Source: Owenia fusiformis
Lineage: Eukaryota; Annelida; Polychaeta; Sabellida; Oweniidae
NCBI GenBank assembly: GCA_903813345.2
Contig: CAIIXF020000002.1
Location: 27,843,223 to 27,907,222, forward strand
Direction: 5' to 3'
Length of the DNA: 64,000 nucleotides
Shown here: in pieces, positions 1 through 12,900 of the stretch
Position numbering within the stretch: position 1 is the stretch's first letter
Layout: the number at the start of each line of letters is the position of its first letter
Position numbers and translations under genes: made by a program
Notes under the pieces: generated by a model
What the model was told of the DNA's origin: nothing
The model's input: only the letters and a program-made list of their open reading frames with translations
Database searches by the model: none

Positions 1-275
1 ATAAATAAACCACGAGATATGTATATGACAGTTTAATTTTAGAACCGATTTCTTTACTTCAGGGGGAGTTTTATGCATTTAACTAAATGTGTTTTACATC
101 TAAAAGGTCATGCACTAAGCAACGTTTTATCGACTTTAAGATAGCATCATATAATCCAAAACATATTTCTCATTTTCAAGGATAGGTATTTTTATTTTTT
201 GAACATCGTGGAGAGTAGTTATAGAAACAAGAGTTCTGGCACACCTTTAACATGGAGTCCTATGGGGAGGCACAC

Positions 276-592
276 GATTTTTCATATTACCCTCCCTAAC
301 GTGGGGTCCAATGGGGAGGGACATCTGTGAGCCTCCCTGAGCTCGGGAGGCACATACGGGAACCCCACCCTCCCTCTCGACGTGGTGGCGTGACATTTTT
401 TCGGGGATCTCGGGATTCTCGGATCCTAGGGGTATAAGACGCTCTACCCTTAAGGCCACGGCTGTACATTAACCTTGTTGAGAGAGATACTTCGTATTAT
501 TCGAATTCCCGCCATAAACCATAAATGATAGCCAGTACGCTATGTCCCTCCCCATTGGAGCCCATGCTAGGGAGGGTAATATGAAAAATAAA
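276..592. repeat. Short inverted-repeat element
   Basis: A roughly 54-base arm (276-329, with TTTTTCATATTACCCTCCC and CCAATGGGGAGGGACAT) is repeated inverted at 538-592 with few mismatches. The spacing suggests a miniature inverted-repeat element of about 320 bp. No coding capacity is seen. The rest of 1-852 shows nothing recognisable. Confidence 0.6.
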
Positions 593-852
593 AACACAGA
601 TAACTTTTTTGAAACTTAAATGATATGAATGCAGTTTTAATAGGTAACTTATGCAAATAAATGTTGAATATGAATATATTGTAGGCATTCCCCAACCCCT
701 AGAAATCCTATTAAATAATTTATTTTGTGTGAGTGAAAGTAAGTTAGTGTTGCTGTATGATCAAATATACTTGTTGCTATTTTAAGATTTCAGTCAAATC
801 TAGTTTTATCTGCTTATAGTCCGGAATGTGGGAGCTAAGTTTTCATACTAAC

Positions 853-903
853 CTGACGTATTAGTTCTTGTCTCGGGAGTTGGCAATGTAGAAAGTGTTG
901 AAC
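853..903 (-). CDS. Exon 11: mucin-like mini-exon, copy 3
   Basis: 51 bases, phase 1-1, acceptor ACTTTTTAAG|GT, donor GTCAG|GTTAGT. It reads S-STLSTLPTPETRTNTS. It is the most diverged copy. In one alternative frame it has a stop, whereas the mucin-like frame stays open. The intact donor implies further exons left of the window. Confidence 0.7.
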
Positions 904-3900
904 CTTAAAAAGTATAAATACAGGGTGGTCAGAAAAATGGGAATCCTGCATTTTCCTTATATCTTGGTCACTTTGAAATATTACTCCCTGATATTTCACA
1001 CATTGGTACATCATTCAATTTCCTACCATCCTACCATATTTCATGATCATCAGACTGATAGTCACAATTTTACAGTACTTTGAAAAACATGCTTCAGATT
1101 TGGCCATCATCACGCTGTAGGCAAAACAGCACAGTTGTCAATGACCCAAATGCATTCCTCAGCAGGTATGGCCTGAATGACACGAATGATTTCACTTTTG
1201 AGGTTTGCAATTGTCCTGAGGTCATTCTCATATACTCTATCTCTGCCATATCCTCACAGGTAAGGACATTTTAGACGATGAGTACAGGTTTCCCCACAAG
1301 GCAATAGTGGCCACTGGGCATGTTCTTTAAATTACTGTAACATTGTGACTATCAATCTGATGGTCATGAAATAAAGTAGGCAAGTAGCAAATTGAATGAT
1401 GTACAAAAGTGTAAAATATCAGGGAGTTATTTTATAAAATGACAAAGATATTAGGAAAATGGTATTAGGGTTTCCATTTTTTTTAATTGCAACTTATTGA
1501 ACTTTAAGATATTTGGTTCATATAGATTCTTTTAAATATAATATATATGAGTAGAGTATCCCTATTTCTCGTCCTCTCTGACTTTATAAGTAAAAGAATA
1601 CTGAACTTAAGCTAGAACGTAAGTGTTCATACTAACTTGGCGTATCCGTTGTTGTCTCGGGAGTTGGCAATGTAGAAAGTGTAGAGCCTGAGAGGAAAAA
1701 ATGCAACTGCAATTTATTAAACAACATTACATAACAAAGTAGTTGGTTTTTTGTTTGTATTTGAACAAGTTTAATTCATAGTAAATTCATTAATTGAATA
1801 CAAGGGCATGACAAAACGTATTCCTTTTATAAGTATGAAATATTAAACAAATCCCCTTTTGAGAGCTGGTTGCAAATATACTTTAACAAGTTGGAAATTA
1901 TCGAAGTACATGATACATCATTCATTATGTTGTCTGAGTTTATACTAGCAAACTTTGATTTTGTATTAAAAATGTTTCTAAGAATAAATAAGCGATATTC
2001 TCAGTAAACGTATATCGCAAAGTCATAAGTCATGATACCCAGTTGTGTTGACATAAAAATAGTGCACATCAAATGTCGTTGATATTAACACACATATTGC
2101 AAGCTTTGGTAGAGTAAAAGAATTTGAAAATATCAATTGTCGTAAAGGGGCAGGTACCTTATTGCAAGATTTTTTGACAGCTCTTACTTAAGTTCTAATA
2201 ATTATTTGACCACAAAAACAAATGCGTTTGTTTTCTGGGGAAAATTGCTGATGATGGGTGGATTAATGACAGCTTAATGGATAATATGATGGACTTTATT
2301 TTCATTCTATTGTCCCTTAATGAAGATAACGCATTGGCCAAACAAACCCATTTGTTTATGTGGTCAAATAATTATTAGGTCTTAGTTTGGAGATGTCTAA
2401 AATAGCTTGCAATAACGTACCTGCCTCTTTGCCCATATGTGAGTATTCCTATGTCTTGCCCTCCCTGCGTATATAAGCAAAATCTAAAGAATCCTGAACG
2501 TAAGAGCATAGTTTTCATACTTACTTGGCGTATCCGTTGTTGTCTCTGGAGTTGGTAATGTAGAATGTGTGGAATCTTAGAGAATAAGAAATACAATTGC
2601 AATTTATTGATTAACATCCTTGGAGTAGTCTTCAAAATTACAATTTATGAAAAATCAACAGCTACACCAGCTGTTTATTGGGAGCTAGGACGTTATCCTT
2701 TAAAAATTCGTTTTGACATTAAGTGGATTAAATATTGGTTGCGTTTAATGAAATGACATGAAGAAAATATGCTCAATAAATCATATTTGTATGACCTTGA
2801 AACGAATGGTTTAGGCTACGCTAGCACTTGGTCCAGTAAAGTTATTGATATATTAGACTGTGGACTACTCTGATATAATTGCAACTTCTACTTTTCATGG
2901 AAGGTCACACATTCCAACATATTTCAAACAGTCTGTATGGTTATGCTGGGCACTTTCTGGGTAGTTGGACTTCATGTAGGGGTGCCAGACGGCCCTCAGG
3001 CCAATTCATACCCCCACCCCAAGAAAACCTTGGGGGTACTTTAATACCACCTAATAAAAAGAATACTAATGCATGTCATACATTCTTAGTTTTATAGTAG
3101 ACAGGGCATACCATGGTTAGTCAGTGCCAGGAATGTCCAATCTCTAACTTATATGGTTACCATAGAAATAGTATTTATATCTCAAAATCTTCTCAATTTG
3201 ACCTCCTACAAAATATGTCCCTTAGCCCTCAAAGTGAAATATTTGCAAAGTTTGGATTTTGTGGCTATTACTTTGTCAAAAAATGTATAAATATGTACAT
3301 ATTCACACTAAAGCACTAAAAAGAGTTGATATAATGCTCCAATAAATCAATAATATTTATCAAATATAGTCACACACAACTACTTTTAGGGAAAAGTGGG
3401 CGTGGCACTTTTTGGTACTTGTGTAATTGTTGCAGCATTAAGCGAAAAATACATATTACACTAACAATAATTGACATTTAATTATCATTTACTAACATTG
3501 TGTAACATTGTAATATGTCCATTATCATTATTAGATACTTAGGATAGTTTATGTAAGTGTTATCATGAACTTTCCCTTTATCCCTATACCATACAGGGTG
3601 GGCATCACCAATGGTGTCAAACTAACTTTTCTGTTTAACTTATTTTTTACCATAGACAAGGGAAAAAGCTTTACTTGAAGTAGTGACCTCATTAGGTGCT
3701 ATGTATATGGATAGATGGATTGATACTAGTCGGTAGATGGCAGCACTTGTGCTAGTTGAGCTCGATACTAGTATTTACCATTGACTTGACATATTATGTC
3801 AATGTTTATTGATTTACCGTATTCGTTCTGTTGGATTAAAGTAAAACTGCATTTGCATTGAATTTGATGATGTTCAGATAGTGTTTGAAACTTGATGATA

Positions 3901-6900
3901 ATCAGAAGTGTTTGAAACTGGATGTTGTTCTGATTGTGTATACATGAACTTTAAAAGGACCACTGAAACAATAAGCCAATGTTTAAGATTCTTTAAAATT
4001 ATCTCAATGAGAATTTAGCCTGTTAACCCAAGGGCTTATTTAATACCCGGCTTAGTTGTGTACCAAACGAAACGACACGACACCCGGGGCTTTGTTTGGT
4101 CTTCATTAGACAATAGTGCATCATGTTTATTGTTTATTGGCTAATTCAAATCGGATGCGGTAAAAAACCGAACGCCAATTTGCGAACGATCCGGGTATTA
4201 CATTCGCCCTTGGTTAACCTAAAGTTAAACTATACTTCAGCAAGATTTCGAAGCTATATAGCAGATCTCATCATTTGCAACTTTTTCATTATTTGATAAT
4301 TTAGCCCATTATTAATTGCTGATTTAAAAATAGCAAGGAATTCAAATGACCTAGAGAAGCCAGTGATATGAATTTGGCCTTATTCATTGAGTTACATTAA
4401 AATGGAAAATTGTGAAGAACAAGAGAACTGTTCCACGGCTTCACAGGAAATATGGAAGCAAAGTCAACAAGGGAAGTGGGAACTAGGCTGTTAACATATA
4501 GAGACTTAGAACTCTCCAGGGAAGTGTCTCTATTTGGTATAAAATACACAGGTCTATGCATGCACACCATTTTAAATATGAATCAAAATTAGTGATATCC
4601 ATGTTTCTGGTGAAAGCATCAATTGAAAGAGACAAACATCCTACCCCCTATGGTATCAAATATAAGAAAGTTCGAAGCAGTAAAAAGGTATTGCCATTTT
4701 AGATTTGATTGAACAAATTGAATCAGAGGCAATTTTTAAATTTCGATATATTAAAAAAGAGGCTCTCGTGGTTAGATGGGAGAATTAGCTGCATGTTAAA
4801 GGTGCCACTTTGTTCAGTTTATAACAAAATTGATATTAAGCCCGAAACAGTAAGAAATATTAAGCAAATATTTCATTCTATGGAGGGCAATACCTGTTCA
4901 TCTTTCAATGATTTTTGCAATATGTATTGCCCACAGCCTGTAGGGCAATGGTAATACATGTTGCAAAAATCATTGAAAGTGCAGTTGTCAGAATCCCCAG
5001 GCTGGCAATACGTTGGGCAATACATCTTTTAAATATGCCAATAACAGAATAATTCAGGGAGCTGTGAAATACGCTATGGTATTTTTAGTCACATGGTACT
5101 GAATTAGCCAATCAAATCACACGATTTATAGCAATGATGTAATAATTAGTGCTACTTCCATGAACACCCATTTTGTAGAATAAGATTCTGATTCTCGTAT
5201 TTGGTATGACGTGTCGCAAAAAGGTCGCGCACGCATTGTTACACATTTTCGCTTTTTAACACCACAGAATGTGACGTTTTTTGAGAAAAAATGTACACAC
5301 ATGGAAATCCTTTCGTCCTCCACATTTACCTCTATATCTCAAAATGTTTAAGTCGAATAACTATGATATCGTACATGTATTAACAATGGGATAAGAGCAT
5401 CATAAAACACGAATCAATTGATATTTAAGGTGAAATAGATATACGTGTTGTTGTGCTTGAAAATAGGCGAATGGCGTAAATAAGCCCTATTTTAATGAAT
5501 TTTGAAAACCTTTCGTCCTCCACTTTTCCACATACAACAGAAAACACATACTTTTGCGAACAAAATCAACTGTTTATTAATAAAATAGAGTTTAGGAGCA
5601 AAATAATCATGTATGATTTATTAAAAATTGATCTCGTATTTTTTGTTTAATGTACACCTGAAAAGCTGAAGGTAACAAAAAATGAGCAAAAAAGGTCGCT
5701 GTCACCGTATTCTATTTTTCAAACTCTAAAAAAGAACGCGCAAGAATCGTGAACGGAGTGTAGTTGATCTAAAAACTTCATCGAAACAGCTTTAAAATGA
5801 TATATAACTTTAATTAGAATATTATCTTATAATCCGGGGAATCAAAGTTACATTCACGCGATACCCTTAAAAAGCGCCACCTTTTTGCGACACGTCTATA
5901 TATATGAATTAGATAAAAAAAAATCCAGTCAAACATATTGTTGAGCATTAAACAAAGGTACAAGCTATATATCATTTCTCAAAATGGCCACTTTACTGAA
6001 GAAATTGTCAAAAGATTATATGTATCAAGTTTTAATGTATTTACATATAAATATAGCTGTCTTAATAAGTACACATGATGAAAATACAGGCACAAACAAA
6101 ATGCATACTTTCTGAAACCCTGCGTTTGGATATTGATAAATTGAATGATATTGGCTAAAAACTTCTGTCAGAATTGAAACAATATTTCAACAAGAAAAGT
6201 CGACATTTCAAAACAACAGCAATAGCTAGAACTATCCTATTTAGATGTTTACTTGACAGTATGGAGAATTGGGGAAACCTGACAGAGAATCATCACAGAG
6301 GTAGAAAGATTTGATAAAGAAAATGGAGTTTTGGTGTGGGAGGGGGGGGGGGCGTGTAATTGTATACTTGTTTATAAAATTGATAAAATGACATATTCTA
6401 GACAAGGATAGGCATTTGCCATCATAAAATATGAGAGATAATGACTCATAAACTTAAACTATGGAGATTTGGGGTAGTAATATGGATTATACAGTATATG
6501 GAAACTGTAACTTTATAAGATCTTGTCCAATTACTCAGAAGCGAGTAGGTAGTTATCAATTTCGCCACCAGGTGGCTGATTCGGGGGAAATAACATGGCA
6601 GGGTATTACAAAATTCCCTTGAACTTGAATATTCATCAGTTTTAGTGATTCACTTTTCATATTACCCATATGTATGTGATAGTTATACAAATTAAAATAT
6701 GTCCAGTAAAAGAAAATATTATCTGCCCAACACAAGAAAAGATATTTCACTTTTTGTGGTTTTACAACATGGGGTCTATGGGGAATCTCCCCGACCTAGA
6801 AGTCACATTTTCAAAGAAAATTAAATTTTCAAAGTTAATGAACTCTTTTCAAAGCCACATTTCTAGATGTAATTTTACATGTAGATTCCAAATATGACAT

Positions 6901-9900
6901 CAGGTTGACTAAATGATAAAATAAGAAATCTTAGTTATGTATTAAGGCAGGGCATTACATTTCACATATCATTTATTCGTGTTTACTACATCTATAGTTC
7001 CAATGTCATTTAAGCCTGATTTGGTGCAAATGTCAAAGCATAACGTCAACTCTAAAGTAGCTTAATTCAATGAAAATTAAAAATATCAAAATTGACAATT
7101 ACTGTCCGCCATTTTAGATGCGAAGGTTACGGCCGTTACCTTCGCTTGGTACTGATCAGTGTCCTTGCTCTGTTACAAATTTTCATTGCCCTGTTTTTAA
7201 CCCCTCCCTCCTTCTCGATTAAGGCAATGAATATGAAGATGATTTAGAGGTAATATGAGAGATACTAGTGAAGGGTTGTTTTATGATAAATGAGTTCATA
7301 TAACTTAATCCAAGTCATAACTGTTACTAGTATGCAAATCACACCAGCATGAGATAACATCATACTCAAAGGATGGAACGGTCCATTACTTTTCAATTGC
7401 ATAAAATGGCTCTAACCCTGACAAATATATTAATCAATTTTAACTCATAGCTCTTGATCAATGAAGCTATTCATATTCTAGGTACAAGTCAATGAATACG
7501 ACTTTGACAAACTAAAAAGACTAAGGATCTCTAGGACTTAAAAGTTAATTTGACCATTGATGACCTATGATAGGGAAGGGTCATGATAACACTTATATAA
7601 AATATTTAAAGTATCTAATAATGATAATGAACATACTACAATGTTAGTAGATGCTAATTGAATGTCAATTGTTGTTAGTGTAATATGTGTTTTTCATTTA
7701 ATGCTGCAACAATTACACAAGTAACAAAAAGTGCCACGCCCATTTTTCCCTAAAAGCAGTTGTGTGTGACTACATTTGATAAATATTATTAATTTATCAG
7801 ATCATTATATCAAGTTTTTAGTGCTTTAGTGTGAATACATATATATTAATTCAACTTTTTACAAAGTAGCAGCCACAAAATCCAAACAGATTTGCAAATA
7901 TTTCACTTTGAGAACTTAAGGACACATTTGGGACGGGGTCAAATTGAGAGGATTGTGAGATATAAATACTGTTTCCATGGTAACCATATAAGTCAGAGAT
8001 TGGAAATTTCTGGCACTGACTAACCATGGCATGCCCTACCCACTATAAAACGATGAATATCTGATATGCATTAGTATTCTTTTTATTAGGTGGTATTAAA
8101 GTACCCCCAAGGTTTTGTTGGGGTAGGGGTATAAATTGGCCTGAGGGCCTTCTGCCACCCCTACATAAAGTCCAACTACCCAGAAAGTGTCCAGCATAAT
8201 CATACAGATTGTTTGAAATATGTTGGAATGTGTGACCTTCCATGAAAAGCAGAATGCATTTCTAGAGCACTTCTACAGAATAGTCCACAGTCTATATTAA
8301 AACAATGTGATTTATTTTTTCATTGGTTGACTCAAAATGTTGAAGAGGATTATATATTCATTCAAATGATCACAAAGAAAGTAAAAAGTAATTATGCACT
8401 TCAATGGGAACATGATATTCTTACTTTTCCTGTACTTAGGACAAATATAAAATTCAAAAATACTTTCACCAAAGAATCATATTTAAACATTCAAAATAAA
8501 AAGTATAGACATACATTAACTAGGCTCAGGATGAGTTCACATAAATTACAGATAGAAGTTGGGTGGTACTCAAAACCAAAGCCAAAACCCACAAGTGATT
8601 GGTTATGTCGTGGTGGATAAATTGAGGATGAGCTTCACTTTACCATGGCTGCACAAAGAACTTAAAACACAGAGAACTTTTGTTTGAAACTTTAAAATCT
8701 GATCTGAAACAGCACAAAGATCCAGATAAACTGTTTGAAACTATTATGTCTAGTAAAAGCTCTCATGTTAACTTACATTCAGCCAAAGGTCCATAATTAC
8801 CGAGTAATGTTAAACAAATAACATACCAATAGAAGTTATGACAATCTCATCTAGAGCTATATCTGATGACCAAAAACGTTCGTCATCTGGTAACGTCACG
8901 GTGAAGTCAACGTATGCTGTCCCATTGGGTAACTCTATTGAAGCAGATTTCCAAGCGTCCATGGACATCATATTTAATCCTAAATACAATTAAAAAATAA
9001 ATTAAGTCCTTATTACGTAGACAAATATTTCATCCATACGTCTATCATACATTGTATATATACAGTATATACTCGACGGAGTTAAATAGAACTTTGATTT
9101 CAGAAATTAATTTGACATAACAGGAATCACTTAAGTTACATAAACGGTATGGGTTAAAAGTGTTCGTTTCGGTATCCAGCGTGATCGAGTGGATCACCAC
9201 TGAGCTATAGCTACGGATAAAATACAATGTTTGGTGCAAAAATCGAGGTGATCTGGGGCTGGGTATAGTACGGATGATGGGAACTTGGTGTTCGAAAACT
9301 AGGGTGCTTGAAAATCACACAATCCCTATCATGTTTTCATGAAATAAAAACATAAACTGGTTCTATATAAATTCCGACCAGGCGATATTACAAGGTAATC
9401 GGATTTTTATGGACTGGACTGAGATGACTGAGATGAATGTTTTAATCATGTGTTGTTTTTAATTGAAAAAATTAAAATACACAAAAATCTCCACCCTCTG
9501 TTACTTTGACCCACTTTTGACCTTATTAGACCTACTTTTTGAACCTCCCTCGAGAGTTTTGAATGACCTATAAAACAGTGCCTTAGTTTTGACTGTACCT
9601 CTTTAACTCTGGAAATTATCTGACCCCCTGCCAGTTAGTGTTATTAAAAATACCTTACCAGCGTTAGAGTTAAGAAGTCTAAAAATATAAAAAATACAGG
9701 GTGTCCATGAAGTCTCTTTTAACGTTACGCCGGTTTTGGTTGTAATTGTACAGAGACTTTATTGACACCATGTATTTCTGCAAGTCTATACCAATTTGTA
9801 ACGCTGTTATTCTCTGAGTATTTCCATTAATCGCTTCGACCACAATATTTCCCAGCACGTAGCCTTTAGTGTGGTACTTGAACGTTAAATACTGTTGAAG

Positions 9901-12900
9901 TGTATCTTGTAGCCTAGCAGTTCGAACACTTGCAAACATTCCTCTCCTATCAGGTTGACTGCTGGTAGGAGACGATTCCGTGAAGATGAAATAACCTGTA
10001 TTGTAATTAGTGAACGAAAATGAATACATAACATCTGGAGAACAACTGAAAAATGGCACCAACAATTTAAATTTAAATTGTATGACGCGTTCTAATTTGA
10101 ATATAATTGTAGATGCTGGTTGGTACACCACTCTCCATAAGTTTGTAAATAGGCTTATGTGTTAAAGCCTGTCTATGCTTAATTTTTTATTCTCACAACC
10201 TTCAAAGAAGAAACTAATAGTACAAAAGGCGATGTAACTTGACTTTATTTCCTTTGCCTCCAAATTTTCAATTACAACAGTTCGAAAATTGATGATCAAT
10301 TGGATGAATTTTTGAAACACTTGGAGGGAGTAAAATCGGAGCATATGTGACCAAGGCATAAAGTTCATGGAAACTTTATCCAATAGCTGACTTTATGTCT
10401 ATTCTTGACTTATGAGCCTTTGAAAATATACTTTACCGAAATCACTTCCAGATGATGGACCAGTATGGACGGATGGAGTTGCAATGTTTCGTCTCGTAAA
10501 GTTAAAGCTATCGGATATAGACTGTGTCATCCCAGCAAAGTTATGTCCACAGCCTGATCTATCCAAAGGATTATCCCAGCCAGCTCGTTCAAAGTCACAG
10601 GCCCATACAACTCCTGAATTGACAGGTGGGGTAGTTATCTGGTCATCTGTAACAATGGGAAATTTTTCAAAATTACTTATTTCAAAATTACTTTGATTAA
10701 ATCAGTCAGAGTGATTATCAAAACATCCAACAAGCGTAACTTCATTGGTTTACATTTCGGCGAGATATCGGGAAAAGATCAGAGGGAGATCACCATGTCA
10801 ACGGCGTTATAAATGTATGGCTAGTTATTAAAACATACTGCACCTAATTCATCGATACACACATCGTCAATGGCAATGTCGGAGGACCAAAACTTGTCAT
10901 CATCAGGAAGGGTCACTGTGACTTCTACAGCAGTTGTTCCATTTGGTAACGCCATCGTCACACTTTTCCATTGATCAGATGAAGTCATTGACAATTGACC
11001 AAATGCTAAAATGCGTCAATACATATTTAACGGATAATACTTACAAAGGGGTGATCTAATCTCACCTGAACAGTGCAATATTTCTTCCGAAGAATAAATA
11101 TATGCACGTGTGAAAAGGAACTATCGGACTCAGCTACTGTTTTTATTAGCCATTTTCTCTAAAAAGACTACAATACGATAACGTTCAGTTAATGAGATGT
11201 TCAACTTTAGTTGAAGGAAAGCAATATCTCACTCACCTGGCCCTATAAAACTGTTGGCATTAAAAGCATCAACATTCAAAGTCCCTAATAACTGACCACG
11301 AGTATGGTATTTGAAACGTATCACCTTATGGGCATCACCATCAAGATCTGGCGTTCGTATTGTAGCCTTTTCCCTTCTTGTGCGAGGGGGTGAAGACTCG
11401 GCGTATACATAGAATCCTTAAATTTTATTTAACAAATTGTGATGATGATAATTATTTACAACAATCATATTGTGACTTTGTTATCTTGATGAAGTAGAAA
11501 AACTCTCGAATGTGGCAAATCATCCCACCGAACAAGATTACTTATTTAGTAGAGTAATATAACTCTAAGCCAATGGCATATAAAATCTAAAACTGGTATT
11601 GGAGGTATCAGAAATTGTACTATTTACAAAAAAGACGCGGTCATTTTGAATTGAGCAGCCATCTTGGAAATTCATTCTCTACATGGGTCTTATTTCCATA
11701 AGACATTGGCCTTTGATTATTAAAGTCTGATTTAAGTTATTAAAGTTATCACAACTTACATTTTAATTGAAATTGTGGCAGTGTTTTAATTCTCCGTTAA
11801 TACGTCGCTTGTACTTGTGGTATCAAAGATTACATCATTGATTTCATATTGCAACCATATTGAATCGAGCTGCCTGTTTGAATATCATTCTCGAACTGAT
11901 CATGAGGTTTCTCTTAATCCATACTCAAACCATATTTGAAGGAATAATATCTAATATTTATATTATGGCTCAGAAGCAAAAGCATTACAACCAATAAAAC
12001 AAGCCCAAAAACTAGAAAACTGTAACTCCACGGAGAGGCAAATCCCAACGAACAAAAATATAAACATTGAATACATTAGAGATATATGAGAATTTCTACC
12101 AATTTTAAAAGCATTTGTGTGACCATTTTAAAAGAGTTAAAGGCATAAATAATAAAAAGACAATTTGAATTTTCTGGGGCACAAATCAGGACAACAATAC
12201 CAAAATAGTGATCTGCCCTAAATTTCCTTCAATTTGTGAGTAATATAGCCATACTTTGAAGAGATCCGAAAATTATTGCGAAATTCCACATAAGGCGGTG
12301 GCCATTTTGAATTTTACGATGCCCAAATTACAAACCGAAACAATACTTGCAATCTACTATAAATTGCCTTTCATTTGAGTATAATAAAGCTATACTTTAG
12401 AAATATCTCAAAATTAACGCAAATTCCCATTTTCCCGACCATTCCCATTTTCCCGACATGACCCCTGGGGGTTATGGTGAAAAATTCGGAATGTATATGA
12501 AATAAATAGGTGTTGTAAATGTATTACGAAAATTTCAAACAATAATCTTTGGTTTAAAATGAAATACTTATATGACGTGCACGGACCTGGGGACAATTCG
12601 GGAAATACGGGCTGATTTCAGCTTTGAGCGTTAATCTCTGCCTTATTTAAAAAGCAAGCTATGTGTTTTATATATCATTTTGAAGTATTTTTTATTCCCA
12701 TGTCAGTGAAATTATTTTTTCTTCAAAATTTTGATGGGATCCAACATATTTTTAAAGTTAAATATATTCCGACATCGTCAAATACGCTGTAAGACGTAAC
12801 ACTTTACACTTACAGGGCTCGTTGAAATTGGGATAACTTTTGAAATAATTATCAAAATCCCACTAAAATTTCACAATTTATTCAATGGAACATGTACATT

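Noticed and set aside
4709-4954. 81-codon plus-strand frame
   Set aside because: No recognisable motif. It runs into a hairpin repeat, and there is no splice or promoter support.
9138-9215. tRNA-like A box (TAGCTCAGTGG) on the minus strand
   Set aside because: No matching B box or cloverleaf could be drawn, so it is not called a tRNA gene.
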